A stretch of DNA of 64,000 nucleotides from assembly GCF_000429085.1 (NCBI RefSeq), contig NZ_AUBE01000004.1, positions 124,001 through 188,000 of the forward strand, in the 5' to 3' direction. The translations under genes and the position numbers were made by a program. Shown here piece after piece: positions 7,523-15,432 of this stretch. The notes beneath the pieces are model-generated. The model made no database searches and had not been told where the DNA came from. It saw only the letters and a list, made by a program, of their open reading frames with translations. Position 1 is the first letter of the stretch. Each line of letters starts with the position of its first letter. The stretch comes from Streptomyces flavidovirens DSM 40150 (GTDB lineage: Bacteria > Actinomycetota > Actinomycetes > Streptomycetales > Streptomycetaceae).

Positions 7523-9061
7523 TCAGGCTGCCGTGATCTTGACCCCGTCGATCACCCAGTACCAGTTGTTGCTGCCGGTGTAACGGAAACGGAAGCTGAC
7601 GCTGGTGGCCCCGGAAGGGACGTTCAAGGTCAGCGACTGGGGCTGCGAGATGACGTCCGAGGTGTACGACGTGACCGCGACCGGAGTCCCGCCGTTCCAG
7701 GAGGCGAGGATCTGGGCGCTCTGACTGCCCTCCTGGCGGTAGAAGGTGGTGAAGTCGAGCTTCACGGTGGCTTTGCCGCCGACGGCGTACGCCGGGGTGA
7801 CGAGCGTCGAGTCGTACGTACCGGAGAAGGCCTTGTCCGCCCACTCGTCGGAGTCCGCGACGGCGAAGACGCCGCGCGCTCGGACGTTGAGCTCGCGGGA
7901 CTGGTCGCGCTGGGTCCTGGACCAGAACTCGTCGGTGGCGAAGGACCAGCCGCGCCACTCGGTCATGCCGCCCGTGCCCATGGCGTTGTTGATGACGGAC
8001 CAGCCGCTGGGCGCGGTGTGCGTGAAGCCGAGGACACCGGCCGGGATGCCGGTCTCGTCGACGCGGGCGGAGAGGGAGGTCTGCAGGGCGTCGAAGGGGT
8101 CGGTGGAACGCTCCTGGACGGGCTTGCCGTCCAGACCCCAGGCGGGGTCGGGCGTGATCCCGAGCTGCTTGAAGACGGTGGCGGCGACATCGACGAGGCG
8201 GGTGTCGACGGGCCGGGCGCCGGCCGCGATGCCGGGACCCCGGGCGAGGATGAACGTACGGCGTTCCTCGATGGCGCTTCCGCCGTGGCCGCCCGCGTCG
8301 GTGTGGCCGTGGTCGGTGGTGACGATGACGGTCCAGCGCTCGGAGGCGTACGTCGGGCGTGCCTTGATGGCGGCGAGGAGCCGGCCGACGTAACCGTCCT
8401 GTACGTCAATGGCTTCGAGGTATTTCGGGCTGGCGGCGCCGGAGTTGTGGCCGACGATGTCGGTGTTGCCGAAGTAGACGAAGAGGACGTCGGGGTTCTG
8501 GTAGCGCAGGACCGACTCGGTCTCGGTGGCGATGGTGGCGTCGTGGCCGGTGTAGCCGTCGGCGTCACCGTCGAGTACGAGCTTGGCGTCGGCGCCGGGG
8601 GTGACCGTGCCCTGGGTGTCCAGGGGCTTCCAGTCGACGGCGGCGTACGTGGAGAGGCCGGGGCGGACCTGGGCGAGGCGGGCGAGGAAGCCGGGGTACT
8701 TGGCGTAGTTCTTGCCGGTGAAGGAGTTGTCCCGCACGCCGTGCTTGTCGGGCCAGACTCCGGTGGAGATGGTCGACCAGCCGGGGCCGGACGAGGTGGC
8801 CGCCATCGGGTTGGCGTACAGCAGCGAAGTGCCGTACGTGCCGTTCGCCATCAGGGACTTGAGGTGCGGGGCCTTGGCAGCAGTGATTCTGTCGTGGCGC
8901 AGGCCGTCCATGCCGATCACGAGCACCTTGTCGAGGCTGGTGCCGTTGGGGAGGGTGGGCGCGGCCGCGGCGGGAGTAGCGGTGAGCGATCCGGTGGCGG
9001 CGACGGCGGCTGCTGCTGTGCCGGCGGCGAGGACGGAACGTCTGGGTATACCTCGGGACAT
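7523..9061 (-). CDS. Tat-exported alkaline-phosphatase-superfamily phosphodiesterase/phosphonate hydrolase
   Basis: A 512-residue exported hydrolase. The ATG at 9061 (MSRGIPRRSVLAAG) follows GGAGG and opens a twin-arginine signal peptide cleaved near AAA. The catalytic half shows alkaline phosphatase superfamily metal motifs in order: VIGMDGLR, a Ser/Thr nucleophile region MAATSSGPGWSTISTG, GNTDIVGHNSG, and TTDHGHTDAGGHGG. The last 150 residues form a beta-sandwich (GSNNWYWVIDGVKI), probably carbohydrate- or surface-binding. The family includes nucleotide pyrophosphatases and phosphonoacetate hydrolase. Its own promoter carries the element found before the phosphonate operon, so I infer extracellular release of phosphate or phosphonate. 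The substrate is unproven. Confidence 0.8.
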   Translation of the reverse strand: MSRGIPRRSVLAAGTAAAAVAATGSLTATPAAAAPTLPNGTSLDKVLVIGMDGLRHDRITAAKAPHLKSLMANGTYGTSLLYANPMAATSSGPGWSTISTGVWPDKHGVRDNSFTGKNYAKYPGFLARLAQVRPGLSTYAAVDWKPLDTQGTVTPGADAKLVLDGDADGYTGHDATIATETESVLRYQNPDVLFVYFGNTDIVGHNSGAASPKYLEAIDVQDGYVGRLLAAIKARPTYASERWTVIVTTDHGHTDAGGHGGSAIEERRTFILARGPGIAAGARPVDTRLVDVAATVFKQLGITPDPAWGLDGKPVQERSTDPFDALQTSLSARVDETGIPAGVLGFTHTAPSGWSVINNAMGTGGMTEWRGWSFATDEFWSRTQRDQSRELNVRARGVFAVADSDEWADKAFSGTYDSTLVTPAYAVGGKATVKLDFTTFYRQEGSQSAQILASWNGGTPVAVTSYTSDVISQPQSLTLNVPSGATSVSFRFRYTGSNNWYWVIDGVKITAA

Positions 9062-9086
9062 GTGATCCTCCAAGGAAAAACACGGG

Positions 9087-9138
9087 GGTCCGGACCAGAC
9101 CCGTTACCTTCGCGTGATGACGGAGGCCGGTCCAGACC
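9087..9138 (-). promoter_or_regulatory. Promoter/operator region with GGTCYAGACC-like dyads, shared with the phosphonate operon
   Basis: Upstream of the hydrolase gene lie GGTCCGGACC (9087-9096) and GGTCCAGACC (9129-9138), both near-palindromes. Between them, 9092-9118 matches 15322-15348 at 23 of 27 positions, including the block AGACCCGTTACCTT. Cores of GGTCTAGACC type are known for HutC/UTRA-type GntR regulators, so the local GntR protein is the likely binder. The match is direct observation; the regulator is inference. Confidence 0.6.
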
Positions 9139-9170
9139 CTCGCAGCCAAGCTTGGCCGAATGGTTACTGA

Positions 9171-10238
9171 TCAGCTTCCAGTTGCCGACTTCCAGGCGTC
9201 GACGTAGTCGTCGAGGTTGGCGCCGATGTCGTTCCAGTCCGGCTCGAAGACATCAACTCCCTTGAGCAGCTGGGTGAGTTCGGTCGCGTTGACGCCCGTG
9301 CCCTTGATGTCCGAGCGGGCCGGGAAGCCGCCGCCGACATCGCTCACCTGTTGCTGCGCGCCCTCGGCGAGCATGAAGTCGAGGAGCTTCTTGCCGTTCT
9401 CGGTGTGCGGAGCCTTGTTGACCAGTCCGGCGGCATACGGCAGCGCGAAGGTGGTGGGCTTGCCGCCCTCCTTCGCCGGGAACCAGATGCCCAGGTTCGG
9501 CATGGACTTGGACTGCGCGAAGTTCATCTGTACGTCGCCGTTGGCGACCAGGATCTCGCCCTTGTCGACCTTCGGCGCGAGCTTGGAGGTGGAGGAGGAC
9601 GGGCCGACGTTGTTGGCCTGGAGCTTCTTCAGGTACTCCATCGCCGGCTCCTTGCCGCCGAAGTCGTGCATGGCCTTGATGACGACGGCGGTGCCGTCAC
9701 CCGCGACTCCGGGCGTGGAGTACTGGAGCTTGTCCTTGAAGAAAGGATCGAGCAGATCCTCCCAAGTCGTGGGCGCGTCGGCGCCCTTGAGCTCCTTGGT
9801 GTTCCGGATGAACCCGAAGTAGTTGTTGACTACGGAGGTCCACTTGCCGTCGGCCGCCTTGTTCGCTGCGGCGACCTTGTCGGCGCCCCGGGGCGCGTAC
9901 TTCTGGAGCAGCCCTTTGGCGTCCGCCTGCTGGATGAAGGGCGGGAGGGTGACGATGACGTCGGCCTGGGTGTTGGACTTCTCGCGAACGGCGCGCTGCA
10001 CCATCTCGCCGGAGCCGCCCTCGACGTACTTGACCTTGATGCCGGTCTTCTTCTCGAAGTCCTTGAAGACCTGGTCGTACCAGCCGTCGCCGTTCTCGCC
10101 CTTGAGGCCGTCGGCGCTGTAGACGGTGACGGTCTTCTCGTCGGAGGCGGCGGAGGCGCCACCGCAGGCGGACAGGGAGGCGGCGAGGACGAGGCTGCCG
10201 GTGACGGCGGTGACCGGCTTGATGGGGTTACGGGCCAT
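9171..10238 (-). CDS. ABC transporter substrate-binding lipoprotein, 2-aminoethylphosphonate type
   Basis: A 355-residue periplasmic-binding-type lipoprotein with lipobox LSAC followed by GGASAAS. The fold is the iron/spermidine-like class (TVTVYSADGL near the N-terminus, NNYFGFIRNTKEL, FALPYAAGLVNKAP), matching the PhnS-type 2-AEP receptors. I prefer the ATG at 10238 (MARNPIKP), 12 bases behind GGAG, over the ATG at 10250, which touches the ribosome site. It is the last gene of the permease/ATPase operon and delivers substrate to the two permeases encoded upstream. Ligand assignment rests on the neighbouring PhnX-like and FAD enzymes. Confidence 0.85.
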   Translation of the reverse strand: MARNPIKPVTAVTGSLVLAASLSACGGASAASDEKTVTVYSADGLKGENGDGWYDQVFKDFEKKTGIKVKYVEGGSGEMVQRAVREKSNTQADVIVTLPPFIQQADAKGLLQKYAPRGADKVAAANKAADGKWTSVVNNYFGFIRNTKELKGADAPTTWEDLLDPFFKDKLQYSTPGVAGDGTAVVIKAMHDFGGKEPAMEYLKKLQANNVGPSSSTSKLAPKVDKGEILVANGDVQMNFAQSKSMPNLGIWFPAKEGGKPTTFALPYAAGLVNKAPHTENGKKLLDFMLAEGAQQQVSDVGGGFPARSDIKGTGVNATELTQLLKGVDVFEPDWNDIGANLDDYVDAWKSATGS

Positions 10239-10287
10239 GACGTTTCGCATCTCCTTCAGGAGGGTCGTGTCAGCCAGGAGGGTCGTG

Positions 10288-11085
10288 TCAGCGGAAGGAA
10301 GCTCTGGTACGGATACGGGAGACCGCGAGCAGGACGAGCAGCGTCGTACCCATGAGGACTACGGCGACTGCCGAGCCGGTGAAGAGGGAGCCGCGGTCGG
10401 TGGCGGTGAAGATCTGGACCGGGAGCGGCATCCAGTCGGGTGGGTAGAGCATCATCGTGGCGCTCAGCTCGCCCATGGACAGGGCGAAGCAGAGCCCGGC
10501 GGCCGCGTTGAGCGACGGCAGCAGGAGCGGGAGCTTCACCTTCCACAGGACGTACGAGGGGCGGGCACCGAGGGATGCGGCTGCCTGCTCGTACACCGGG
10601 TCCAGACGCAGGATGGCGGCCGAAACCGACTGGTAGGCGAACGCCGTGACGAGAACGGTGTGCGCGAGGATCACGATCCAGCGCGTTCCGTTGAGCAGCA
10701 TGGGCGGCTGCGAGAACGCGACGAGGACGGCGAGGCCGACGACCACGGACGGCACCGCGACGGGCAGCATGAACAGCGCGTCGAGCACCCGCTTTCCGTT
10801 CTTCTTGAGCGCGGCGGCGGCGAGGGCCGCCCAGGACCCGGCCGTCAGGGCGAGCAGGCTGGCCGCGAGGGCGGTGACCAGGCTGGTGGTGAGGGCCTGC
10901 AGAGACTCTCCGCGTACGGCGGAGGTGTAGTGCCCGGCGGTCGGTCCCGAGGGGAAGGCGCCGGACCAGTTGGTGGCGAAGGACGCGGCGAGGATGACGA
11001 GGAGGGGGAGGGCGAAGAGGGGAACGAAGAGGACGAGGAAGAGCGCCCGGGCCGCCCACTTTCCCGTACGGCTATGCACCAACAC
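10288..11085 (-). CDS. ABC transporter permease, PhnV-like (2-aminoethylphosphonate)
   Basis: A 265-residue inner-membrane permease with about six helices. The cytoplasmic EAA loop that docks on the ATPase is clear: EQAAASLGARPSYVLWKV. Its 5' end overlaps the preceding permease gene by 14 bases. It is one of two non-identical permeases, as in PhnSTUV-type 2-AEP systems, and precedes the binding-protein gene by about 50 bases. Direction of transport (uptake) follows from the linked binding protein. Confidence 0.87.
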   Translation of the reverse strand: MLVHSRTGKWAARALFLVLFVPLFALPLLVILAASFATNWSGAFPSGPTAGHYTSAVRGESLQALTTSLVTALAASLLALTAGSWAALAAAALKKNGKRVLDALFMLPVAVPSVVVGLAVLVAFSQPPMLLNGTRWIVILAHTVLVTAFAYQSVSAAILRLDPVYEQAAASLGARPSYVLWKVKLPLLLPSLNAAAGLCFALSMGELSATMMLYPPDWMPLPVQIFTATDRGSLFTGSAVAVVLMGTTLLVLLAVSRIRTRASFR

Positions 11086-12340
11086 GACGGCTCACCACCC
11101 GGTAAAGGCTGTAGAGGCCCACGGAAATCGCGATGTTGACGACGGCGACGACGCAGGCGGCGGGGTAGTCGGATTCGAGGATCGCCTTGCTGTAGACGAG
11201 CATCGGCAGGGTTGTGACGCCCTTGGCTCCCGTGAAGAGCACGATCCCGAACTCGTTCAGGCACATGACGAGGACGAGGCTGCCGCCGGCCGCGAGGGCG
11301 GGGAGCGCCTCGGGGAGGATCACCTGCCGGATGATCCGTGCGGGCTTCGCACCCAGCGACGAGGCCACTTCCAACTGCGCGGTGTCGAGCTGGGAGAAGG
11401 CGGCGAGCAGGGGCCGCATCACGAAGGGCGTGAAGTACGTGATCTCGGCGAGGAGTACGCCCCAGGGTGTGGTGAGGAAGTGGAAGGGCCCTTCGGCCGC
11501 GCCCGTGACGTCTGTCCAGACACCGTTGGCCATCCCGACGGTGCCGTAGATGAACAGCAGCGCGAGGGTGATGAGGAAGGACGGAAAGGACAGAAAGACA
11601 TCGATGAACTTCGCGACCGCTTTGCCGCCGGGGAAGGGCACGAAGGCGATGACGAGGGCGAGTACGAACCCGAGGACGAGACACCCGACGGTCGCCCCGA
11701 CGGCCAGCCATACAGTGGTGGACAGCGCTTCACGGAACGCCTCGGAGGCGAAGACCTCGGCGTAGGGCTCGACGGAGGGCTCGACGGAGGTGCCGCCCTC
11801 GTCGGGCGAGAAGGACTGCTGGACGACGAGGCCGAGCGGGTAGAGGAAGCCGAGCGCGAGCACGGCCACGGGCGGAAGTGCCCAGATCCAGCGGGGGGCG
11901 GCGCGGGGCGACTTGGCAGCGGGTCGGCCGGGGCGATGCGGCTCGGCAGCCGACCGGGCGGGGCGGTGGCCGACGGGCCGGCCGGCGGGCGCGGCGCCGC
12001 TGGGCCGCTCCGGGTGGTGACCGGCGGGCCGGCCGGCGGGCGCGGCTGCGACGGGCCGGTCAGGTCCGTGGTCGGCACGCACACCACCGCCGGGAGCAGC
12101 GGGGCGGTTGGCCGTGCCTGGTTCGGGCCGGTCGACGGGCCGGTTCTCGCGCCCAGCGCCGGGCGCGGGACCGGGGGTCGCGGGCCGGGCGTCGGCACCT
12201 GCCGCGGTCCCCGACGGCGTGGTGCCGCCCACGAGGGTACCCGCGCCTTCTCCGCCATCCGCACGAGTGGTACGGATGCGTACCCCCGCACGACCGGAGG
12301 CTGGGCGGCGGCCCGCAGGCAACGGATTCGCGTCAGCCAT
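11072..12340 (-). CDS. ABC transporter permease, PhnU-like, with long Pro/Ala/Arg-rich N-terminal extension
   Basis: A 422-residue permease. The ATG at 12340 (MADANPLPAGRR) lies inside the end of the ATPase gene (8-base overlap). The last 280 residues are a normal six-helix permease beginning at WIWALPPVAVLALGFLYPLG, with EAA loop EVASSLGAKPARIIRQVILP. The first 140 residues are low complexity, rich in Pro, Ala, Gly and Arg (for example APAGRPAGHHP, then APAGRPVGHRP), encoded by an imperfect DNA repeat around 11970-12060. Such an extension is not usual for the family. It should be cytoplasmic and disordered. A later start cannot be excluded, but I see no better ribosome site. Confidence 0.82.
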   Translation of the reverse strand: MADANPLPAGRRPASGRAGVRIRTTRADGGEGAGTLVGGTTPSGTAAGADARPATPGPAPGAGRENRPVDRPEPGTANRPAAPGGGVRADHGPDRPVAAAPAGRPAGHHPERPSGAAPAGRPVGHRPARSAAEPHRPGRPAAKSPRAAPRWIWALPPVAVLALGFLYPLGLVVQQSFSPDEGGTSVEPSVEPYAEVFASEAFREALSTTVWLAVGATVGCLVLGFVLALVIAFVPFPGGKAVAKFIDVFLSFPSFLITLALLFIYGTVGMANGVWTDVTGAAEGPFHFLTTPWGVLLAEITYFTPFVMRPLLAAFSQLDTAQLEVASSLGAKPARIIRQVILPEALPALAAGGSLVLVMCLNEFGIVLFTGAKGVTTLPMLVYSKAILESDYPAACVVAVVNIAISVGLYSLYRVVSRRVGA

Positions 12341-13394
12341 CGGACACCCCCGCCCCCAGCAGCACCGCGTCCTCAGCGGCGAAGTGCACGGTGACCTCCT
12401 CCCCCAGCTCCGGAGTCGCCCGCAACTCACGCAGGTCCGCCTTGAGGCGGTGACCGCCCACATCGACGTACAGCCGGTGCGTGGCACCACGCCACTGCAC
12501 CTCCGTGACGGTGCCGCGCAAAGCGTTCGGCCCCTCGCCGAGCCCGACGAGATGCGGGCGTACGCACAAGGTGGCTGTCGCCCCACTCGTCGCACCCCCG
12601 GTGGCGACGTTCAGCGACGTACCGGCAAAGGAGACAACCCCCGCGCCCTCCCCACCGACCGTGACCGGCAGCAGATTCGCGTTGCCGACGAACGAAGCCG
12701 TGAACTCGGTCGTCGGCCTGCGGTAGAGCTGCTGCGGCGTACCGCAGTCCTGGAGCCGCGCCTTGTCCATGACGGCGATACGGTCCGCGAGGGTCAGCGC
12801 CTCGACCTGGTCATGGGTGACGTACAGGATCGAGACGTCGGGCAACTCCCGGTGCAGCCGCGCCAGTTCGGCCAGCATCCCGGACCTGAGCTGCGCGTCG
12901 AGCGCCGACAGCGGCTCGTCGAGAAGCAGCACGCCGGGCCGGATGGCGAGCGCGCGGGCGATCGCGACGCGCTGCTGCTGCCCGCCGGACAGCTCGCGCG
13001 GATAGCGCTTGGCGTACGACGCCATGCCGGTCATGTCCAGCGCCTCGGCGACCCGCCCGGGGATCTCGTCCTTGACGGCCTTCTGCGCCTTCAGCCCGAA
13101 GGCGACGTTGTCCTCGACGCGCAGGTGCGGGAAGAGCGCGTACTGCTGGACGACCATGCCGATGCCGCGCCGGTACGGCGGCAGCCGTGTGACGTCGCGC
13201 TCCCCGATGAAGACCCGCCCCGAGACGGGCTGCACAAACCCCGCGACAGCGCGCAGGGCGGTGGTCTTGCCGGACCCCGAGGGACCGAGCAGGGCCATGA
13301 CCTCACCCGGTTCGACGGTCAGGTCGAGGGAGTCGAGCACGGTGTTCCCGCCGTACGCCACCGAAACGTTGTCGAAGCGGATGCCGCTGGTCAT
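12333..13394 (-). CDS. ABC transporter ATPase, PhnT-like (2-aminoethylphosphonate)
   Basis: A 353-residue ATP-binding subunit with Walker A GPSGSGKT (residues 37-44), Q-loop MVVQQYALFP, signature LSGGQQQR, Walker B VLLLDEPLSALD and H-loop THDQ. A C-terminal TOBE-like regulatory domain follows from about residue 240. It energises uptake through the two permeases. Its ATG shares one base with the stop of the PhnX-like gene upstream (TGATG), and its own stop overlaps the next permease gene, so the operon is tightly coupled. Confidence 0.9.
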   Translation of the reverse strand: MTSGIRFDNVSVAYGGNTVLDSLDLTVEPGEVMALLGPSGSGKTTALRAVAGFVQPVSGRVFIGERDVTRLPPYRRGIGMVVQQYALFPHLRVEDNVAFGLKAQKAVKDEIPGRVAEALDMTGMASYAKRYPRELSGGQQQRVAIARALAIRPGVLLLDEPLSALDAQLRSGMLAELARLHRELPDVSILYVTHDQVEALTLADRIAVMDKARLQDCGTPQQLYRRPTTEFTASFVGNANLLPVTVGGEGAGVVSFAGTSLNVATGGATSGATATLCVRPHLVGLGEGPNALRGTVTEVQWRGATHRLYVDVGGHRLKADLRELRATPELGEEVTVHFAAEDAVLLGAGVSDG

Positions 13395-14116
13395 CAGCCC
13401 TCCCTCGCCGGCAGGCCGGCCAGCAGACCGGGCAACTCCCCGACGGAGCCGAGGACGTGCGTGGCACCGTGCGCGAGCAACTGCTCCCGGCCGTGCGCGC
13501 CGGTCAGGACGCCCGCGACGACGCCGGCGCCGGAGCGGACGCCGCTGAGCATGTCGTACGACGTGTCGCCGGCGACCGCGATCTCCCGCACCCCGTCGGC
13601 GGCCCCCGTGCGCAGCAGCGCGGCGAGCACCATGTCCGGGTACGGGCGGCCGCGGCCCCCCGCGTCGGCCGGGCAGAGCGTCAGTTCGACGAGCCCCTGC
13701 CAGCCGAGCGCGTCGAGGATCGCGTCCTGTGTGACGCGGGCGAACCCGGTGGTCAGGACCACGCGTCGGCCGTCGGCACGCAGCTTCTCGATGGTCTCGC
13801 GGGCGCCGGGGACGGGCGCGATGTGCCCGGCGTCGACGAGGCTGCCGTACGCCTCCTCGAAGGCGGCGTTGGCCCGCTGGGCCATGCCTTCGTCCCCGAA
13901 GAGGTGCCGGAAGACGGAGATCTTGGACTCGCCCATGGTGGCGCGTACGTAGGCGAGCTTCGCGGCGTGATCGTCGGATCCCGGCTCGACACCGAGGCGC
14001 TGGGCGGCGGCGGAGAAGGCCTGCTCGACGAGTCCGCCGTCGGCGACGGTGGTGCCGGCCATGTCGAGGACGACGAGCTTTACGGTGTGCGTGTCATTCA
14101 TGTGTGTGTTGTTCAT
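13394..14116 (-). CDS. PhnX-like phosphonatase-family HAD hydrolase
   Basis: A 240-residue HAD hydrolase of the phosphonatase-like type. The nucleophile motif is LVVLDMAGTTV, where DMAGTT replaces the more common DxDGT, as in phosphonoacetaldehyde hydrolases. A cap-domain Lys in MGESKISVFRHLF occupies the area of the PhnX Schiff-base Lys; motif II is VVLTTGF and the metal Asp lies in AVAGDTSYDM. The expected reaction is C-P cleavage of phosphonoacetaldehyde to acetaldehyde and phosphate. It lies between the FAD oxidoreductase and the transporter genes. Start at the ATG at 14116; a second ATG at 14101 is also possible. Confidence 0.82.
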   Translation of the reverse strand: MNNTHMNDTHTVKLVVLDMAGTTVADGGLVEQAFSAAAQRLGVEPGSDDHAAKLAYVRATMGESKISVFRHLFGDEGMAQRANAAFEEAYGSLVDAGHIAPVPGARETIEKLRADGRRVVLTTGFARVTQDAILDALGWQGLVELTLCPADAGGRGRPYPDMVLAALLRTGAADGVREIAVAGDTSYDMLSGVRSGAGVVAGVLTGAHGREQLLAHGATHVLGSVGELPGLLAGLPAREG

Positions 14117-14123
14117 GTGCGTG

Positions 14124-15245
14124 TCACCAGCCCAGTTCGTTGGCGGTCGTTTCGGCGATGGCCGGCGAGCAGGTCATGCCGCGACCGCCGGGCCCGGTCA
14201 CCAGCCACACGCCGTCGCGCACCTGCTGACGGTGTACGACGCGTCTCGTGTCGGTGCACTGCGCGTAAACGCCCGCCCAGCGGTGCCGGATCTTGGGGAG
14301 CGGGCGGCCGAGGAAGGACTCGGCGACCCGGGCGACGTGCTCGTACGGCTCCTCGACGACGTCGAAGGCGAAGGGGTGCTCGTACTCGTGGGTGTCGCCG
14401 ATGGTCAGTCCGCCGTCGCGGCGCTGGACCATGAGCAGTTGCATCTTGTGCGCGGCGGCGGTCGGCTCCTGGGCCTGGGCGGCGTTCAGGGCGTCGAGGG
14501 CGGCGCTCGCGTACGCGGGGTAGTAACGGAAGCTGTCGGCGTCGGCGACGGAGGTGGTGAGGGCCTCACCGAGGGGCTCGGTCTGCATCATCTGGAGGCG
14601 GACACGGCGTACGGGGAGGTCGGGAACGAGCTCCTTGACGAGCCCGCCGAGCCAGGCGCCCGTACAGAGGATGACCGCGTCGCCGGTGTGTACGTCGCCG
14701 TGGTCGTCGCGGACGGCGTTCCGCCCCACGACCTCGCGGACTTCGCGCCCGCCGAGGAAGGTGTAGCGGCCGGACTCCAACAGCGCTTGCTTGAGGGCGA
14801 GTTGGGCAGTGCGCGGCTCGACGGCGGCGTCGCGCTCGCACCACAGTGCGGCTTCGAAGGCACCGCGCAGGGCGGGGTTGACGGCGCGGGCCTCGTCGGC
14901 GGTCAGCAGCTTGTAGCCGCGGGCGGCCGCGTCGGGGCGGTTCAGTGCGGCCTCGGCGACGGCCAGCTCCAGGTCGTTGCGTACGGGGGTCAGCGAGCCG
15001 ATGGCCCGGAAGCCCAGCTCGGGAATGCGGGCCCCGATGCCCTCCCACAGCTCGCGGGCGCGCAGGGCCGTCTCCAGCTCCTCACCGCCCGCGCGACCGC
15101 TGACCCATATCTGACCGAAGTTGCGGAGGCTGGCCCCGCGGGCTTGCGTCTCGCGCTCGATCTGGACGACCTCGTGGCCGCGTTCCACTGCGTGCCAGGC
15201 GTGCATGGTTCCTACGACGCCGGCTCCTACGACTATGACTCTCAC
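14124..15245 (-). CDS. FAD-dependent oxidoreductase of phosphonate loci (TIGR03364-like)
   Basis: A 373-residue flavoenzyme of the glycine-oxidase/DadA fold. The FAD-binding VIVVGAGVVGTMHAWHA is at the very N-terminus and GPGGRGMTCSPAIAE at the C-terminus; SLRNFGQIW is the family-like substrate-region motif. I start at the GTG at 15245, ten bases after AAGGAG, because the longer frame would run through the promoter element at 15322. The phosphonate-linked members are thought to oxidise 2-AEP or N-alkyl 2-AEP to phosphonoacetaldehyde, which the next gene product would cleave. First gene of the operon. Confidence 0.82.
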   Translation of the reverse strand: MRVIVVGAGVVGTMHAWHAVERGHEVVQIERETQARGASLRNFGQIWVSGRAGGEELETALRARELWEGIGARIPELGFRAIGSLTPVRNDLELAVAEAALNRPDAAARGYKLLTADEARAVNPALRGAFEAALWCERDAAVEPRTAQLALKQALLESGRYTFLGGREVREVVGRNAVRDDHGDVHTGDAVILCTGAWLGGLVKELVPDLPVRRVRLQMMQTEPLGEALTTSVADADSFRYYPAYASAALDALNAAQAQEPTAAAHKMQLLMVQRRDGGLTIGDTHEYEHPFAFDVVEEPYEHVARVAESFLGRPLPKIRHRWAGVYAQCTDTRRVVHRQQVRDGVWLVTGPGGRGMTCSPAIAETTANELGW

Positions 15246-15321
15246 GGCGGCCACGCTCCTTGCGGCGAGTGGCCCGTTCGAATCCGCCCGGCAACGACGC
15301 GGTGAACAGCCCCCCAAGGAT

Positions 15322-15348
15322 GGCCTAGACCCGTTACCTTTCCGTGAT
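15322..15348 (-). promoter_or_regulatory. Putative GntR operator/promoter of the phosphonate operon
   Basis: A 27-base block matching the one at 9092-9118 with four differences; shared core AGACCCGTTACCTT and a GTGAT end. The dyad GGCCTAGACC sits at 15322-15331. It lies 77 bases before the FAD oxidoreductase start and 85 bases downstream of the end of the gntR gene. Repetition at two promoters of one functional cluster argues for a regulator site. Confidence 0.6.
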
Positions 15349-15432
15349 ATAGCGCCGAGGCCGGACACCTCGATGAGGAGCCCGTTCTCGCCCTCGGCGG
15401 GGGGCTCCTCCCCAACTGCGCTAACCAGTCCC

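Noticed and set aside
9092..15348. Repeated 27-bp element as two PhoP (PHO) boxes
   Set aside because: An 11-base periodicity can be drawn (GTTACCTTTCC then GTGATATAGCG), but it lacks the GTTCACC core; kept only as an alternative.
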